64,000 bases of DNA, from contig NZ_CP022986.1 of assembly GCF_002770595.1 (NCBI RefSeq), positions 4,216,001 to 4,280,000 on the forward strand. The letters are read 5' to 3'. The position numbers were made by a program, and so were the translations under genes. Below the pieces are notes generated by a model. It did no database searches, was not told the DNA's origin, and saw only the letters and a list, made by a program, of their open reading frames with translations. Positions 44,878-54,865 of the stretch are shown in pieces; position 1 is the stretch's first letter; each line of letters opens with the position of its first letter. The stretch is from Chryseobacterium camelliae (GTDB taxonomy: Bacteria; Bacteroidota; Bacteroidia; Flavobacteriales; Weeksellaceae).

Positions 44878-45973
44878 TAATGTTGTTCCTGTATTGTTAG
44901 CTTTAAAGTTGCAGAAGGAAATATATTGGTATATGCATTTAGAGATAAATTACCGCTTTCTCTATCAAAACTGATGTTTAGCTTTTGAGCTACATCTACA
45001 ATTTTGAAGCCCATTGCGTTTAATTCAGATTCTTCAAATTTAGGAATACTTGCGTGCTGTTCATATTCAAATCCTGCACCTTTAGTTATGAAATGATTAT
45101 TATCACCTCCTTTTCCATGATAAAAATCTCTACCTTCAAATAATCCAAAGGTTCTGCCTATTTTTGGACTACCTTTTTCTAATTCTCCTGATAAACCTAC
45201 TAATTCACCTTCATTATTTTCCTGAGCGGAAATATTTATGGTAGTATTTAGTTTATCACCTTCTGGCAAACTTCCCATTGGACCATCATAGTTATTGGCT
45301 ATGTAACTATTGAAAGTAAAGAATAGTTCTTTTCCTAAATAAGTTTCTCCATTTTTTGTCGTAGCTTGAGAGTTTGCATTTTTATCCCAATAAATACTTC
45401 CATCTTCTCTTTTAACAAAATCATTTACTCCTCGTCCATCCGGATCTATAAAACGAATAGGATTTTCATTGCATAATTATAAGTAGAGTATCTACGATAT
45501 TGTTCCGCCAGCGGATCCACTACACCCCATCTTCCAATATCCGGCATATAGAACCTCGCTCCATAATCATACATTCCCGTCTCTGTTTGCAGCTCCTTTC
45601 CATTATACTTATACTGGTAAGCATTCTGTGTCGGGCCTGGATAATTATGAAGTAACCCAAAAGGATAATAAGTATTCACTTCCGTAATCTCTCCTGATTT
45701 CCATACTGTATAACAAACATTTCCGGCCGGAGAAATCGTACAGGTTCTCCCCTGATAGCTTCTTGGCTGTATTGATCCATCTCTATTGGTATCAGTATAG
45801 CTCAATCGTATGTTTCCTAAATGATCTGTATAATTATAAACATACTGGCTCAGCAAATCATTATAATACCCTTCTGACGTCGGAATAATCCTCAATTTTA
45901 TCACAGGGATTTCATCCGGGTCATCAATAACAAATCCTCCGTCATCTGGCTTCTCATAGGATTTTTGAATTTC
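44877..45973 (-). pseudogene. Displaced RHS tip with frameshift (orphan toxin cassette)
   Basis: Minus-strand reading shows an RHS fragment that lacks its N-terminal bulk. The frame opens after a stop at 45974-45976 with no ATG, passes [58 protein letters not shown] and [19 protein letters not shown], then stops as YNYAMKILFVL. Adding one base in the AAAA run at 45463-45466 restores NPIRFIDPDGRGVND and a tip of about 175 residues, ending TLKLTIQEQH. The segment from 45278 is also open as an ORF by itself. The tip function is unknown. A sequencing error in the run cannot be excluded. Confidence 0.78.
45504..45621. repeat. 118-bp direct repeat, copy in the displaced RHS tip
   Basis: Aligns without gaps to 47162-47279, with about nine differences by eye (roughly 92 % identity). 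It encodes the conserved RHS block [20 protein letters not shown] through VDPLAE just before the variable toxin tip. Such repeats can serve as homology for tip exchange. Confidence 0.9.
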
Positions 45974-46069
45974 TTACATATGGTTAACAGATAGATAATT
46001 CTTCACTATAGAAATAAAATTTAAATCAAGAATGAATTTCGCCTAAAACTTCAGATACTTTACCAACGA

Positions 46070-46465
46070 TTAATCAATTAATCTAATCAGTTCTCCCAAA
46101 TATAATTTTTTATTATTCAGATTATAATTTTGTGGAATATTTATGATATATTCTTTTTTGTTTTTTAAATCACTTTTTTGCAACGATATAGCTGTATTTT
46201 GCAAACCGTTATAATTTCTGATAAAATCAGATACAGGAAGATCATCTTTATCAATGACATATAAAGTATCACTGGTATGAATATTTCTTACCAAATAGAA
46301 ATTCGACTGGCTTTTTTCCTCTGCGGGGTAATAAGATAATAATTCGACGTAAATGTTTTTTTGTGGTTCGATTAAATCAGAAAAAACTACTTTCTTTTCA
46401 GCTAAAATTTCTTTTTTCTTGCATGAAAGAAAAGCTAAGAATACAACTAAAATTATACTTTTCAT
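46070..46465 (-). CDS. Lipoprotein, candidate immunity protein for the RHS protease tip
   Basis: 131-residue protein with a lipoprotein signal ([13 protein letters not shown], Cys about residue 15). The rest is beta-rich and shows no family I recognise ([20 protein letters not shown] is in the middle). Its ATG overlaps the TGA of the RHS gene (ATGA), so it is translationally coupled to it. Immediate 3' position after a variable RHS tip is where immunity genes are found in polymorphic toxin systems, and a periplasmic lipoprotein suits a toxin that acts outside the cytoplasm. Function is inferred from context. Confidence 0.68.
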   Translation of the reverse strand: MKSIILVVFLAFLSCKKKEILAEKKVVFSDLIEPQKNIYVELLSYYPAEEKSQSNFYLVRNIHTSDTLYVIDKDDLPVSDFIRNYNGLQNTAISLQKSDLKNKKEYIINIPQNYNLNNKKLYLGELIRLID

Positions 46466-49400
46466 TTTGTATTTACTGGATTTATATTTTTATTATTTAG
46501 TTTGCCTGCTTTGTACAATCTATACATCCTATTAATCTGTTTAACAGTAAAACCTGTAGGTTTGGCAATAGCTCCTTGTATCATAAAATTACTTTTGGAT
46601 GTTTCAAAAGTTTCAGAAAGCCCAAATATTGAATCATTGGTTGACATAGCAGGATGTTGTAATCCACCTGTATGACCAATTTCATGCGGCAATGTTTTAC
46701 TATTTGTACCATCTATTATATCATCCACATAATTTTCATTGATAGAAACTTCCTTGCCATTCATTGCAATCCCCACAACATTGGATTTGCCATCTTTATA
46801 AACATCAAATTCTTTAGAATTAGAATCTTTGATTTCAAGTAGGGTATCTGTATTTTTCAGATCCTTCTTATCGTTTATAGATCTAATATTGACACTTGTT
46901 GTGACAGTATAATTTGGGTTTTTATCTATGTTATTAAAGATAGCTTTAGTTTGTGATTGAACTGTTGCTGCAAACTTTTTCATATCAATTTTTTTATTTG
47001 AAGAACTGTTGAGTACAGCTCCAGTAAATGTTATTTGATAATGAGTTGTATTTGTTTTTTTATCATAACTCTGTGTTATAACCCAATCCTTTCCATCTGG
47101 ATCAATCATCATAATTGGATTGTTTGCAGCATACATCATTGGATTTGAGTCTGGATGTTTCTCCGCCAACGGATCCACCACACCCCATCTACCGATGTCC
47201 GGCATATAGAACCTCGCTCCATAATCATACATTCCCGTTTCTGTTTGCAGCTCCTTTCCATTGTACTTGTATTGGTAAGAAGGATTTCCCGTTAACCCAT
47301 TGTATCCTTCATGCTTTAATCCAAATGGATAATAATTGTTTTCTTCAAGAACCTCTGCGCCATTTCCATTATTGAAATAACTTAACCGTACATTTCCTAA
47401 ATGGTCAACATAATTGTAAATATACTTATTATTTTCAAAATTATAATATCCTTCTGGTGTGGGTACGAATTGTAACACATACCCTGAGTCGTATGGATTC
47501 TGTGCTGTACTGGATTTGTTATATTTCCTTTTATACTGAAAACCATCCAGGTAATTGATGTACGTATAATCCGTAGTGTATGGATTGACATAATTTATAG
47601 TTTTTTCAACCTTAACGCCATCTGCCCGATATTTATAATCAATTTTGTTTCCTTCGCCCGGCATTCCGAATCCACCTCCTTGTACCATATTGACGTTTGA
47701 AGGAAGATTCAGATAATTATAGGTAATGGCTTTTATGTTTTTATCCGGGTGGCTTGTCATATTGCCATTCAGATTATAACTTATCGTATTTCCACCTATA
47801 GGATATCCCAAATTATTACCAGAGTTATCAATTACCCTATCTAACTTATTTCCAGTATAGCCATAGTCTAATTCATCAATCATTTGAGCCTGATTAGTAT
47901 CCATCAATCCGTACCTGTCTATATGGGTAATATTTCCATTTAAATCATACGAAAGCCATTCATCGTATGCCATGGTACTCACTACTGTATTATTGGGCTT
48001 AGAGTACATGGCATAAAACATCCTGTTTAAACTATCGTATTGATAAGTATACCTTCTTAAAACATGATCATTTGTCGTTTTCCAGTCAATCTGTGAAATA
48101 TTCCCGTTATATCTGATCAGTGAGCTAGAAACATTGGTGGGATTTTGATACTTTATTTCGTATCCAAAGAGCTTTCCGCCTGTAAGGGTCGCAGAAGGAT
48201 CATTGATCTTAGTCATCCATCCGCGGATGTTATACGCATAGTCTATGCTCTGTAACGGATTTGAAGCAGATACGCCGCCTACTTTCTTATTGGTTAGCTG
48301 TGAAAGTTCGTTATAGGTATTCTGCGCCAGGATTTCCTCAGGATTATTATCCACTTTATGCTTATGGACCAGAAGCCTGTTCTGGCTGTCATACTGGAAG
48401 GTCTCGGTAATGACCCGCTCCGTATCCGTAGATAACCTTTTATGTTTGGTAATGGTTTGCTGAGGAATCCCTGCAAAATCAAGCAGGGATTCCGTGTGGG
48501 TATAACCGCCTAAATGATTAATGGAATACGTAATGACCGGCCTTCCTTTCATATCGTAACCGGTATAATTCTTCGTCCAGTTGTCGTCCTCTATATTCTT
48601 AAGGTAAGATGCTAAAGGAAGGCTTTTGGTACTTACTGCTACGCCCGGTCCTGCCTGGGGAAGTAGAGCCTGGCCCAGCACCTGGGAAGTCGTTATAGGA
48701 GAACCCGGTGGATAGGTGTCGTAATAATTAACGGAAAAAGCCTTATCAAAGTAAGGAAAGTGTCCGTTGGTGTAATAGATCTGCATCCCGTCACTTTTGG
48801 CAAAACCTGTATTATCACGGTTTTCCGTAACCACACCCACGATCATATCCTGCATCTCCAGCCTGCTTCCTCCCTGAACAATCCCGGTGATAATAGCTCT
48901 CCCGAAAGTATCATATTTGGTGAACAGCCATTTGGCCGTAGGACGCATCACAGCATCCTGAGTGAAAATAAGCCGGTCTGCTTTATCATAGACCAGATAT
49001 TCCCAGCCTTTTCCCGGAACTTTCTTTTCCACCAGACGGTTCCTGCCGTCATAACGGTATTGGTAACATAAGTTATCCAGAGTGCTTTGATCTAAGGCCG
49101 AACTCACAGAAGCCAGGGGAGGTATAACAAATGCCAGCTGATTATATTCATTGTACACATAATATGTATCAGCATTTTCTGTGGCACTCAATACTTTCCT
49201 GACCAGTACGGTCTGGCCCTGTCCGTTTTTAAACTCTATGGTTATATTACCATCCTCATCGGTTACGGTATTTTTATACAGCTGGCTGGCTCCATAAGTA
49301 CCGGAAGAACTCAAGGAAGAAGAAGTGGCATTATTTACCGTAGTGGTGGTGGTTGCATATTTTTTTACTTCTCCTGCTGCATTGGCATCATACCGGAAGC

Positions 49401-49845
49401 TGACCGGATGATTCTGCCAGTCCGATCCGGGCTGGACCTGGGAGAGTACCCGGTCCAATGGGGAGTTCTCCAGGTTTTTATGGGTGAAGGGAAAGCTATC
49501 GTTATGGTAGCTTTGGGCCGAGGCTTCCACTCCTGACTGGATGCCTCCGTTCTGGGTAGCCATGGGAACAGGAAGAAAGGAGTCTGCCTGCCTTCCAAAC
49601 CCGTCATAAGGAATGGGGGTAACTAAGTCTTTCCCTGAAGGGGAGGCTTTGACATTCACGACCTGTTTTGGCCTTCCAAGCCCGTCAAAGTACTGGACGG
49701 TCTCTGAGGTCTTAGGCAATAAAGCCGAAGGGTCTGATAAATAGGTTTTGCTGTATACATAGTTTTCGGTTGTGCTCGGGGAGGCCTGTCCATAGGACAT
49801 ACCTGATATCAGTAAGCAGCTGGCCGGGATAAGTATTTTTTTCAT
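46462..49845 (-). CDS. RHS-repeat (DUF6443-type) protein with zinc-protease-like toxin tip
   Basis: 1127 residues with a signal peptide (1-19, GMSYGQ). The N-terminal DUF6443-type region includes [20 protein letters not shown] and [17 protein letters not shown] repeats follow ([38 protein letters not shown]), and then the RHS core end [17 protein letters not shown] to [10 protein letters not shown] (ending at residue 918). The last 209 residues are a distinct, AT-rich tip with [11 protein letters not shown] at about 1054, which fits the HExxHxxGxxH metzincin zinc-binding pattern. No T9SS signal is visible at its C-terminus. The neighbouring lipoprotein gene overlaps by ATGA. A secreted polymorphic toxin with peptidase activity is the likely reading. 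Confidence 0.85.
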   Translation of the reverse strand: MKKILIPASCLLISGMSYGQASPSTTENYVYSKTYLSDPSALLPKTSETVQYFDGLGRPKQVVNVKASPSGKDLVTPIPYDGFGRQADSFLPVPMATQNGGIQSGVEASAQSYHNDSFPFTHKNLENSPLDRVLSQVQPGSDWQNHPVSFRYDANAAGEVKKYATTTTTVNNATSSSLSSSGTYGASQLYKNTVTDEDGNITIEFKNGQGQTVLVRKVLSATENADTYYVYNEYNQLAFVIPPLASVSSALDQSTLDNLCYQYRYDGRNRLVEKKVPGKGWEYLVYDKADRLIFTQDAVMRPTAKWLFTKYDTFGRAIITGIVQGGSRLEMQDMIVGVVTENRDNTGFAKSDGMQIYYTNGHFPYFDKAFSVNYYDTYPPGSPITTSQVLGQALLPQAGPGVAVSTKSLPLASYLKNIEDDNWTKNYTGYDMKGRPVITYSINHLGGYTHTESLLDFAGIPQQTITKHKRLSTDTERVITETFQYDSQNRLLVHKHKVDNNPEEILAQNTYNELSQLTNKKVGGVSASNPLQSIDYAYNIRGWMTKINDPSATLTGGKLFGYEIKYQNPTNVSSSLIRYNGNISQIDWKTTNDHVLRRYTYQYDSLNRMFYAMYSKPNNTVVSTMAYDEWLSYDLNGNITHIDRYGLMDTNQAQMIDELDYGYTGNKLDRVIDNSGNNLGYPIGGNTISYNLNGNMTSHPDKNIKAITYNYLNLPSNVNMVQGGGFGMPGEGNKIDYKYRADGVKVEKTINYVNPYTTDYTYINYLDGFQYKRKYNKSSTAQNPYDSGYVLQFVPTPEGYYNFENNKYIYNYVDHLGNVRLSYFNNGNGAEVLEENNYYPFGLKHEGYNGLTGNPSYQYKYNGKELQTETGMYDYGARFYMPDIGRWGVVDPLAEKHPDSNPMMYAANNPIMMIDPDGKDWVITQSYDKKTNTTHYQITFTGAVLNSSSNKKIDMKKFAATVQSQTKAIFNNIDKNPNYTVTTSVNIRSINDKKDLKNTDTLLEIKDSNSKEFDVYKDGKSNVVGIAMNGKEVSINENYVDDIIDGTNSKTLPHEIGHTGGLQHPAMSTNDSIFGLSETFETSKSNFMIQGAIAKPTGFTVKQINRMYRLYKAGKLNNKNINPVNTK
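47162..47279. repeat. 118-bp direct repeat, copy in the intact RHS gene
   Basis: Partner of 45504-45621, same strand and gap-free, offset 1658 bases. It lies inside the full RHS gene immediately upstream (in coding sense) of its toxin tip. Recombination between the copies would delete the present tip and its lipoprotein and fuse the displaced tip to the core. Confidence 0.9.
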
Positions 49846-49855
49846 GATTTGCTTT

Positions 49856-52800
49856 TTAGTTTTTGTAGTTGTACTTAAATTCTTTCAGCACCTTCTTATC
49901 GGAATCAATAACTTTCTCAAGCCTGTTGGCAGCGTCGTACCTGTAGTATTCCCGGATCCCGGAAGGCGGGGTAATGCTCCTGACGCCGATCAGCGGGTCA
50001 TAGGTATAGGTGGAGATCTGGTAACCGGAAAGGGAAGCATCACTCCTGAAAGTATCCAAAGCTGAGATAAGGTTTTGTTCAGAGGTTTCGGTTCCATTCT
50101 GGGCATCGGTATTGGAGGCGTTCACAATGGTATCAATCAGCGACTGGGAAATACCGGAAAGCTGCGCACCCTCTATTTTAGCGATCGGGTGGGTATGGTC
50201 ATAGCCCCAGATTATCACTGTGGAGATGCCGTCTTTGGTTGTATACTGCTGCAAATTGCCTTTGGAATCGTATTTGTCATATGTAACTTCAGTATAAGAG
50301 TTATTATTGTTTAAAAGATCATAAGTAAGTATGGAAGTCGGATTATAGTGGCTAGTATCATTGTAATTTGTAGTCTGATAAAGAATTTGTCTACCATTCT
50401 TGTAAACCCTTTTTTCAGTATTTTCGGATAATATATTTGCCTGTGACAATCTTGGAATCAGTGACGAATATGAAAAGCTTTCAGATATTTGAGTAGATGC
50501 CGGTGTTAGTGTGGACTTTTGGCTCAGAAGATTGTTATCATTGTAATAATTTGTTATTACCGTCTGCAGTTCTTGTCCATTGATATAGTCAATAATCGTG
50601 CTGCTTGACAACAAACTCTCTTTTGAAAAAATTGAAAACTGGCCGATAATTGATATAGGGACATTCATTCTTCCTCCATCAACTGTACAATAATTAAGAT
50701 ACCTACTTGTTTTCTGAAAAGATGTGCCATAATATATATTGGAATACACTGTATTGTAACTATTTATAGTTTCTTTTATTTTTAAGTTACTACTATTATA
50801 AGTGTACTGACTTAATATATTACCATTATCTGTTCCATTTGCTTTAATTGAAGGCATAACTACAGGCAATTGTTCCTCATAAAAAAGGTAATATTTATCT
50901 GGATTATTGCTATAATAAGTTTCTATTTTATATGAAGTTTGATCTAATACATTTTTAATTATTTTAGTAACTTTTGAATACCCCAAAATATCTCCCGAAG
51001 ATAAGGATGAAGCTGTATTGTCATTAGCCCCTTTCATAGTTACAACAGAATAACTTTTTATACCCCCTTTACATCCTCCAAGAGAAGGCATTGATTCATA
51101 AGTAGTATAAGTAGCATTTTTTATCAATGATAATGGGTTCATTGATATTCCTCCTTCATATAAAAAATCCGTCTCATTTACTTTATTATTATTACTATTA
51201 TAATCAAACTGTGATTTTAGTCTTAATCCTCCACCAACATTTAATTTGCTAGTCCAATTTGTCGGAAAAAATAAATTATTTGCAGTATTAAGTTCATAAT
51301 CAAATATTGAATACCCTTTAGTAGGATAAATTACTTTTTCTAAAATTCCAGCTTTTGCAAATAAAATGTCTGCATTTTTCTTATTATTATTTAAGTCTGT
51401 TATGGGGATGTTAATTGAAATATTAAAGTCATTTGGGTTAGGATATAGTGTTTTGTTAGTATTACCGCCATTATATAATCCCCAATAATCTGTTGAATTT
51501 GATACTTTTGAAGGTAATTCGATTGTATTATATTCAAATAAATATTTTTCATCATTTCCATTTAATATTAATGAATTAAGCTTGAGCCTTTTATATTTCC
51601 TATTATTATCAAAATCATTTAAAGTTGGATCATTAGAATTTGATAATGAAGTAAAATAATCATAATCGAATATAATATTTCTAACAGTGGACTCTGAATA
51701 GTTTTTTAAAACAATATTATCTAACTTTTTTGTTGGATAATCAAGCCTATTTGAATAATTAAAAACTATACGACCAAAATTACCAGTAATTGTTTTTATT
51801 AAAGATTGATTATATATTTTAGACTTTATAATCAATGACGGCACTTCATAAAGATTAACTACTGTTGTACCAAAATAAGGTGGTGGTGATCCTGGTGTCA
51901 TATAATCATATTGACCATCGGCTCCCCAACCATCATTAGTTGGTATGTTCGAACCATTTCCTCCTATAGTTTGGGTATAATTATATGTATAATTAAGATT
52001 CCTAGAAGTAGGAGGAAGTATATCTACATCATAATGCTCATATTCTAATTGAATAATATTATTATTTATATCCGTAATTTTAGTCAAATGATAATTTCTT
52101 TGATCTTTTTCCATACTAAAAATCCCTATCTCTTCCTTATCTGCAAATTCATAGGTATTTCCATTAGGAGCAATTATCTTAAATATATCATTGATATAAG
52201 TTATTTTGTAGCCTTTGTTATCTAAAGTCTTAAAATTGAAGTTATGAGAAGCTCCATATTGTGATGTTTCATAATTTTCATCTATAAATAATATTTTTTC
52301 CCCAAATAAATTTAATGTAAAGACATCAGGAGATGTGTCATAGTTAATATTATTGTTAATGTCTTTAAAGATCCCATTTATTGGAAGAATAATATCTTGT
52401 GACCAAAAATAAGAGTATTTTCCTTTTTCAGGTTGCTTTATAAAATCAGTTGGCACTGGATAACCTGCTTTCTTCAAATAATATTTTTGATTATAATTAA
52501 GTATGGGAAATGGTGGCCCGTCTGGATTATATGATAGATCTACCTTTAAACTTGCAATTCCTGACAAGTCATTATAGCCTAAAACACTTTGAGTAATTGT
52601 TGGCAACGGTATGTCCCATCCTAATCCTACACTAGTGGCTTCATCCCGAGCTTTAATTCCATTTCCTGATATATACTGTAAAACTAATCCGAATTTTATA
52701 TTTCCCGATTTAACATCGAATAAAGGGATCCCTAAAGAATTAGTGCCTGTATATTCATTATTCTGTATATCTCCATATCTTAAGAAAGATGACGTTGTTG

Positions 52801-52927
52801 GAGCATTAGGAGTATTATTAAAATAATAATTCTTATATCTTTCATCAATTTGAGCCTTGATATTATATATTATAAATATCAAAAAAAGCATAAATATCTT
52901 GTTAGTAATTCTTTTTAATAATATCAT
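49856..52927 (-). CDS. YD-repeat/RHS-like secreted protein
   Basis: 1023-residue protein with a long hydrophobic signal ([15 protein letters not shown]). Early features are [19 protein letters not shown] and [20 protein letters not shown], typical of bacteroidete YD-repeat proteins. The last 60 residues carry [20 protein letters not shown] and [14 protein letters not shown]. The gene lies two bases after the T9SS-cargo gene and ten before the RHS gene. Codons are strongly AT-rich from about 50330 to 52900, then switch to a GC-richer 3' part. Its role may be a shell or carrier for the neighbouring RHS toxin; this is inference from the operon. Confidence 0.78.
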   Translation of the reverse strand: MILLKRITNKIFMLFLIFIIYNIKAQIDERYKNYYFNNTPNAPTTSSFLRYGDIQNNEYTGTNSLGIPLFDVKSGNIKFGLVLQYISGNGIKARDEATSVGLGWDIPLPTITQSVLGYNDLSGIASLKVDLSYNPDGPPFPILNYNQKYYLKKAGYPVPTDFIKQPEKGKYSYFWSQDIILPINGIFKDINNNINYDTSPDVFTLNLFGEKILFIDENYETSQYGASHNFNFKTLDNKGYKITYINDIFKIIAPNGNTYEFADKEEIGIFSMEKDQRNYHLTKITDINNNIIQLEYEHYDVDILPPTSRNLNYTYNYTQTIGGNGSNIPTNDGWGADGQYDYMTPGSPPPYFGTTVVNLYEVPSLIIKSKIYNQSLIKTITGNFGRIVFNYSNRLDYPTKKLDNIVLKNYSESTVRNIIFDYDYFTSLSNSNDPTLNDFDNNRKYKRLKLNSLILNGNDEKYLFEYNTIELPSKVSNSTDYWGLYNGGNTNKTLYPNPNDFNISINIPITDLNNNKKNADILFAKAGILEKVIYPTKGYSIFDYELNTANNLFFPTNWTSKLNVGGGLRLKSQFDYNSNNNKVNETDFLYEGGISMNPLSLIKNATYTTYESMPSLGGCKGGIKSYSVVTMKGANDNTASSLSSGDILGYSKVTKIIKNVLDQTSYKIETYYSNNPDKYYLFYEEQLPVVMPSIKANGTDNGNILSQYTYNSSNLKIKETINSYNTVYSNIYYGTSFQKTSRYLNYCTVDGGRMNVPISIIGQFSIFSKESLLSSSTIIDYINGQELQTVITNYYNDNNLLSQKSTLTPASTQISESFSYSSLIPRLSQANILSENTEKRVYKNGRQILYQTTNYNDTSHYNPTSILTYDLLNNNNSYTEVTYDKYDSKGNLQQYTTKDGISTVIIWGYDHTHPIAKIEGAQLSGISQSLIDTIVNASNTDAQNGTETSEQNLISALDTFRSDASLSGYQISTYTYDPLIGVRSITPPSGIREYYRYDAANRLEKVIDSDKKVLKEFKYNYKN

Positions 52928-52929
52928 AG

Positions 52930-54603
52930 TTATTTTTTAATCAGTTTAGCACTTGCTGTTTTGTTATCACTGGTTTTTACGCTCACCAGGTAAGCCCCCT
53001 GCACCAAAGCCTGGGTATTAATCTTAGTTATTGTGTTCTTCGTCTTCATGCTCTGAAGCTGCCTTCCGCCCATATCATACACGCTGATCTCAGCTTCAAA
53101 CGCTCCCGCTCTCTGGCCCTCAAACCCTATTTCTACATACGCATAATCTGAGACCGGGTTCGGGTAGATCCTGATATCCTGCTTCTCGATCAGCTGGTCG
53201 ATCTGGCTGTCGTCAAGCTTCACGATCTTCCAGTTTTCTTTACCCAACTCCTCTGCGCTGGTTCCGGCCAGGATAATGGAACCGTCACGGTTCAGCTTAA
53301 TATCTGATAGTCTTTCCTCTTTCTTGCCGGATTCTCCCTTCACGTGCTTCCGCCACTGCTCATTGCCATTCTGGTCCAGGTACAGCATCCAGAACTTCTC
53401 ATCATCAGATTCGATCCTTCCTTCTGCCTGCGTATAACCACCTAATAGAATCCCTTTAGTAGTATCCTGTCCATCTTGGCTCTTGGTTCCTGATTCTTGG
53501 TTCTTGGTTCCCAGCTCCTGGCTCTTAACCTTACTCACCACACTCATCCCCATCAAAACATCCCGGTTCTTAAAGCTATAGGATTTCTGCCAGCTTTCTT
53601 CTCCTCTCTCATTTAACGCGATAAGCCAGATATCAGTCCCTTCTTCTATGCCCACGGTTTTATTCCCTGATCTTTCCGATCTGGATTCACCTCCAATCAG
53701 GTAGCCGGTAGAAGTGAGAGCCAATGTTCTCAAATGATCATCACCTTTGCCGCCGAAATTCTTTTCCCACTCGACCTTGCCTTCTTTCGACAGCTTGACA
53801 ATCCAATAGTCGCCTTCCCCGTAGTTTTCGACCGATTTAGCATAATTGATAAGTGATGATTGATGAGTGATTTTATCATTTATCAATGATCGATCATCAT
53901 TTATACTAACGCTTCCGCTCCTGGAATACATCCCTAATAAGGCACCGCCGTCTTTCGTCGGGATCATCTTTTCCACTTCGTCCAGGCCTCTGCCGCCTAA
54001 GATCAATTGGGAGATCTCCTTGCCGTTTTTATCCAGCCTGATGATCCAGGCATCTTTGGAACCGTAGCCTTTCGCTGAGTTTTGGACATTCCCGGCCACA
54101 AAGAATCCTAAATCCGTGGTCTGGATCACCGACCTCGCTTCTTCATCCGAAGCAGTGCCTAAAGTCTTCTGCCACAACTCATCTCCAAACTCATTGATCC
54201 GAACCAACCAGATGTCTGATCCACCTTTAGAATCCTCCTTCTTATCTAACCCCTTTCCGCTGAACGAAGTTCCTGCCAGAAGGGATCCTCCTTCCTGGGT
54301 ATTCACCGTAGCGGAAAGAAAATCATGGTTTTGCCCTGAGAAATATTTTTCCCAAACCTGTTCTCCTGACTGGTTAAATTTTATCAGGTGATAGTCGTAG
54401 CCCAGGTTTTGATTGCTTTCCCCAGAAAGCTTTTTGGATTGGATTGAGCTTCCGGTAATTAAGTACTGCTGGTCAATGGTGGTGGTTACCTGGGACAGGA
54501 AATCCTGTGAGGAAGACTCAATGTCTTTCTGCCAGAGGACATTCTGGGCAGACATACTCAGAACTGCGCATAAGAAATAAGCGCCGGTGTAGAATTTCTT
54601 CAT
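52930..54603 (-). CDS. T9SS type A sorting domain protein with repeat propeller
   Basis: 557 residues, signal peptide (1-19, LSMSAQ). About eight repeats of roughly 50 residues follow, of the form DIWLVRINEFGDELWQKTLG and GSIILAGTSAEELGKENWKIV, suggesting a delta-60-type beta-propeller. The C-terminal 75 residues are a T9SS type A sorting domain: IYPNPVSDYAYVEI, ISVYDMGGRQLQ, LVQGAYLVSVKT, ending KLIKK. It is exported through Sec and T9SS and would be surface-attached or released. First gene of the toxin operon. Two in-frame low-complexity insertions interrupt the repeats near 53475-53535 and 53845-53910. Confidence 0.88.
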   Translation of the reverse strand: MKKFYTGAYFLCAVLSMSAQNVLWQKDIESSSQDFLSQVTTTIDQQYLITGSSIQSKKLSGESNQNLGYDYHLIKFNQSGEQVWEKYFSGQNHDFLSATVNTQEGGSLLAGTSFSGKGLDKKEDSKGGSDIWLVRINEFGDELWQKTLGTASDEEARSVIQTTDLGFFVAGNVQNSAKGYGSKDAWIIRLDKNGKEISQLILGGRGLDEVEKMIPTKDGGALLGMYSRSGSVSINDDRSLINDKITHQSSLINYAKSVENYGEGDYWIVKLSKEGKVEWEKNFGGKGDDHLRTLALTSTGYLIGGESRSERSGNKTVGIEEGTDIWLIALNERGEESWQKSYSFKNRDVLMGMSVVSKVKSQELGTKNQESGTKSQDGQDTTKGILLGGYTQAEGRIESDDEKFWMLYLDQNGNEQWRKHVKGESGKKEERLSDIKLNRDGSIILAGTSAEELGKENWKIVKLDDSQIDQLIEKQDIRIYPNPVSDYAYVEIGFEGQRAGAFEAEISVYDMGGRQLQSMKTKNTITKINTQALVQGAYLVSVKTSDNKTASAKLIKK

Positions 54604-54738
54604 ATCTGTGTTTGTATTAAGGTTATTGTTCTTATTTTGATAAAAATTTCGCGGCTAAAATACTCTTTTTACTTCACCGGTAAAAGAGGCAAAATGATAA
54701 TTTAACAGGATGCTGATCATTATTTAATCATCCTGTAA

Positions 54739-54746
54739 CAAAGATA
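54739..54746 (-). promoter_or_regulatory. Candidate -7 element of the T9SS/RHS toxin operon
   Basis: On minus it reads TATCTTTG (TAnnTTTG), 136 bases before the ATG at 54603. A TTTTG lies upstream, but with only about 14 bases of spacing, so the promoter is imperfect. Confidence 0.45.
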
Positions 54747-54757
54747 CATGCGCAAAG

Positions 54758-54772
54758 CGACAAAACTTGTCG
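54758..54772. promoter_or_regulatory. Palindrome next to the toxin operon promoter
   Basis: CGACAA-AAC-TTGTCG is a perfect 6-bp inverted repeat with a three-base centre. It sits where the -33 part of the minus promoter is expected and could be an operator. The regulator is unknown. Confidence 0.35.
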
Positions 54773-54865
54773 TATTAAAATAAAAAATCAATTTCATGCA
54801 GTAGCTAATATAATCCAGCTCTTGGGAACAATTTTTGGAGTACATTGCAGCCATTAATAACACAT

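Noticed and set aside
46462-54603. Interpreting the RHS region as an ABC-toxin (Tc) complex
   Set aside because: The proteins carry Sec signals and a T9SS partner and lack TcA-like or SpvB/TcdB features; a bacteroidete RHS polymorphic toxin fits better.
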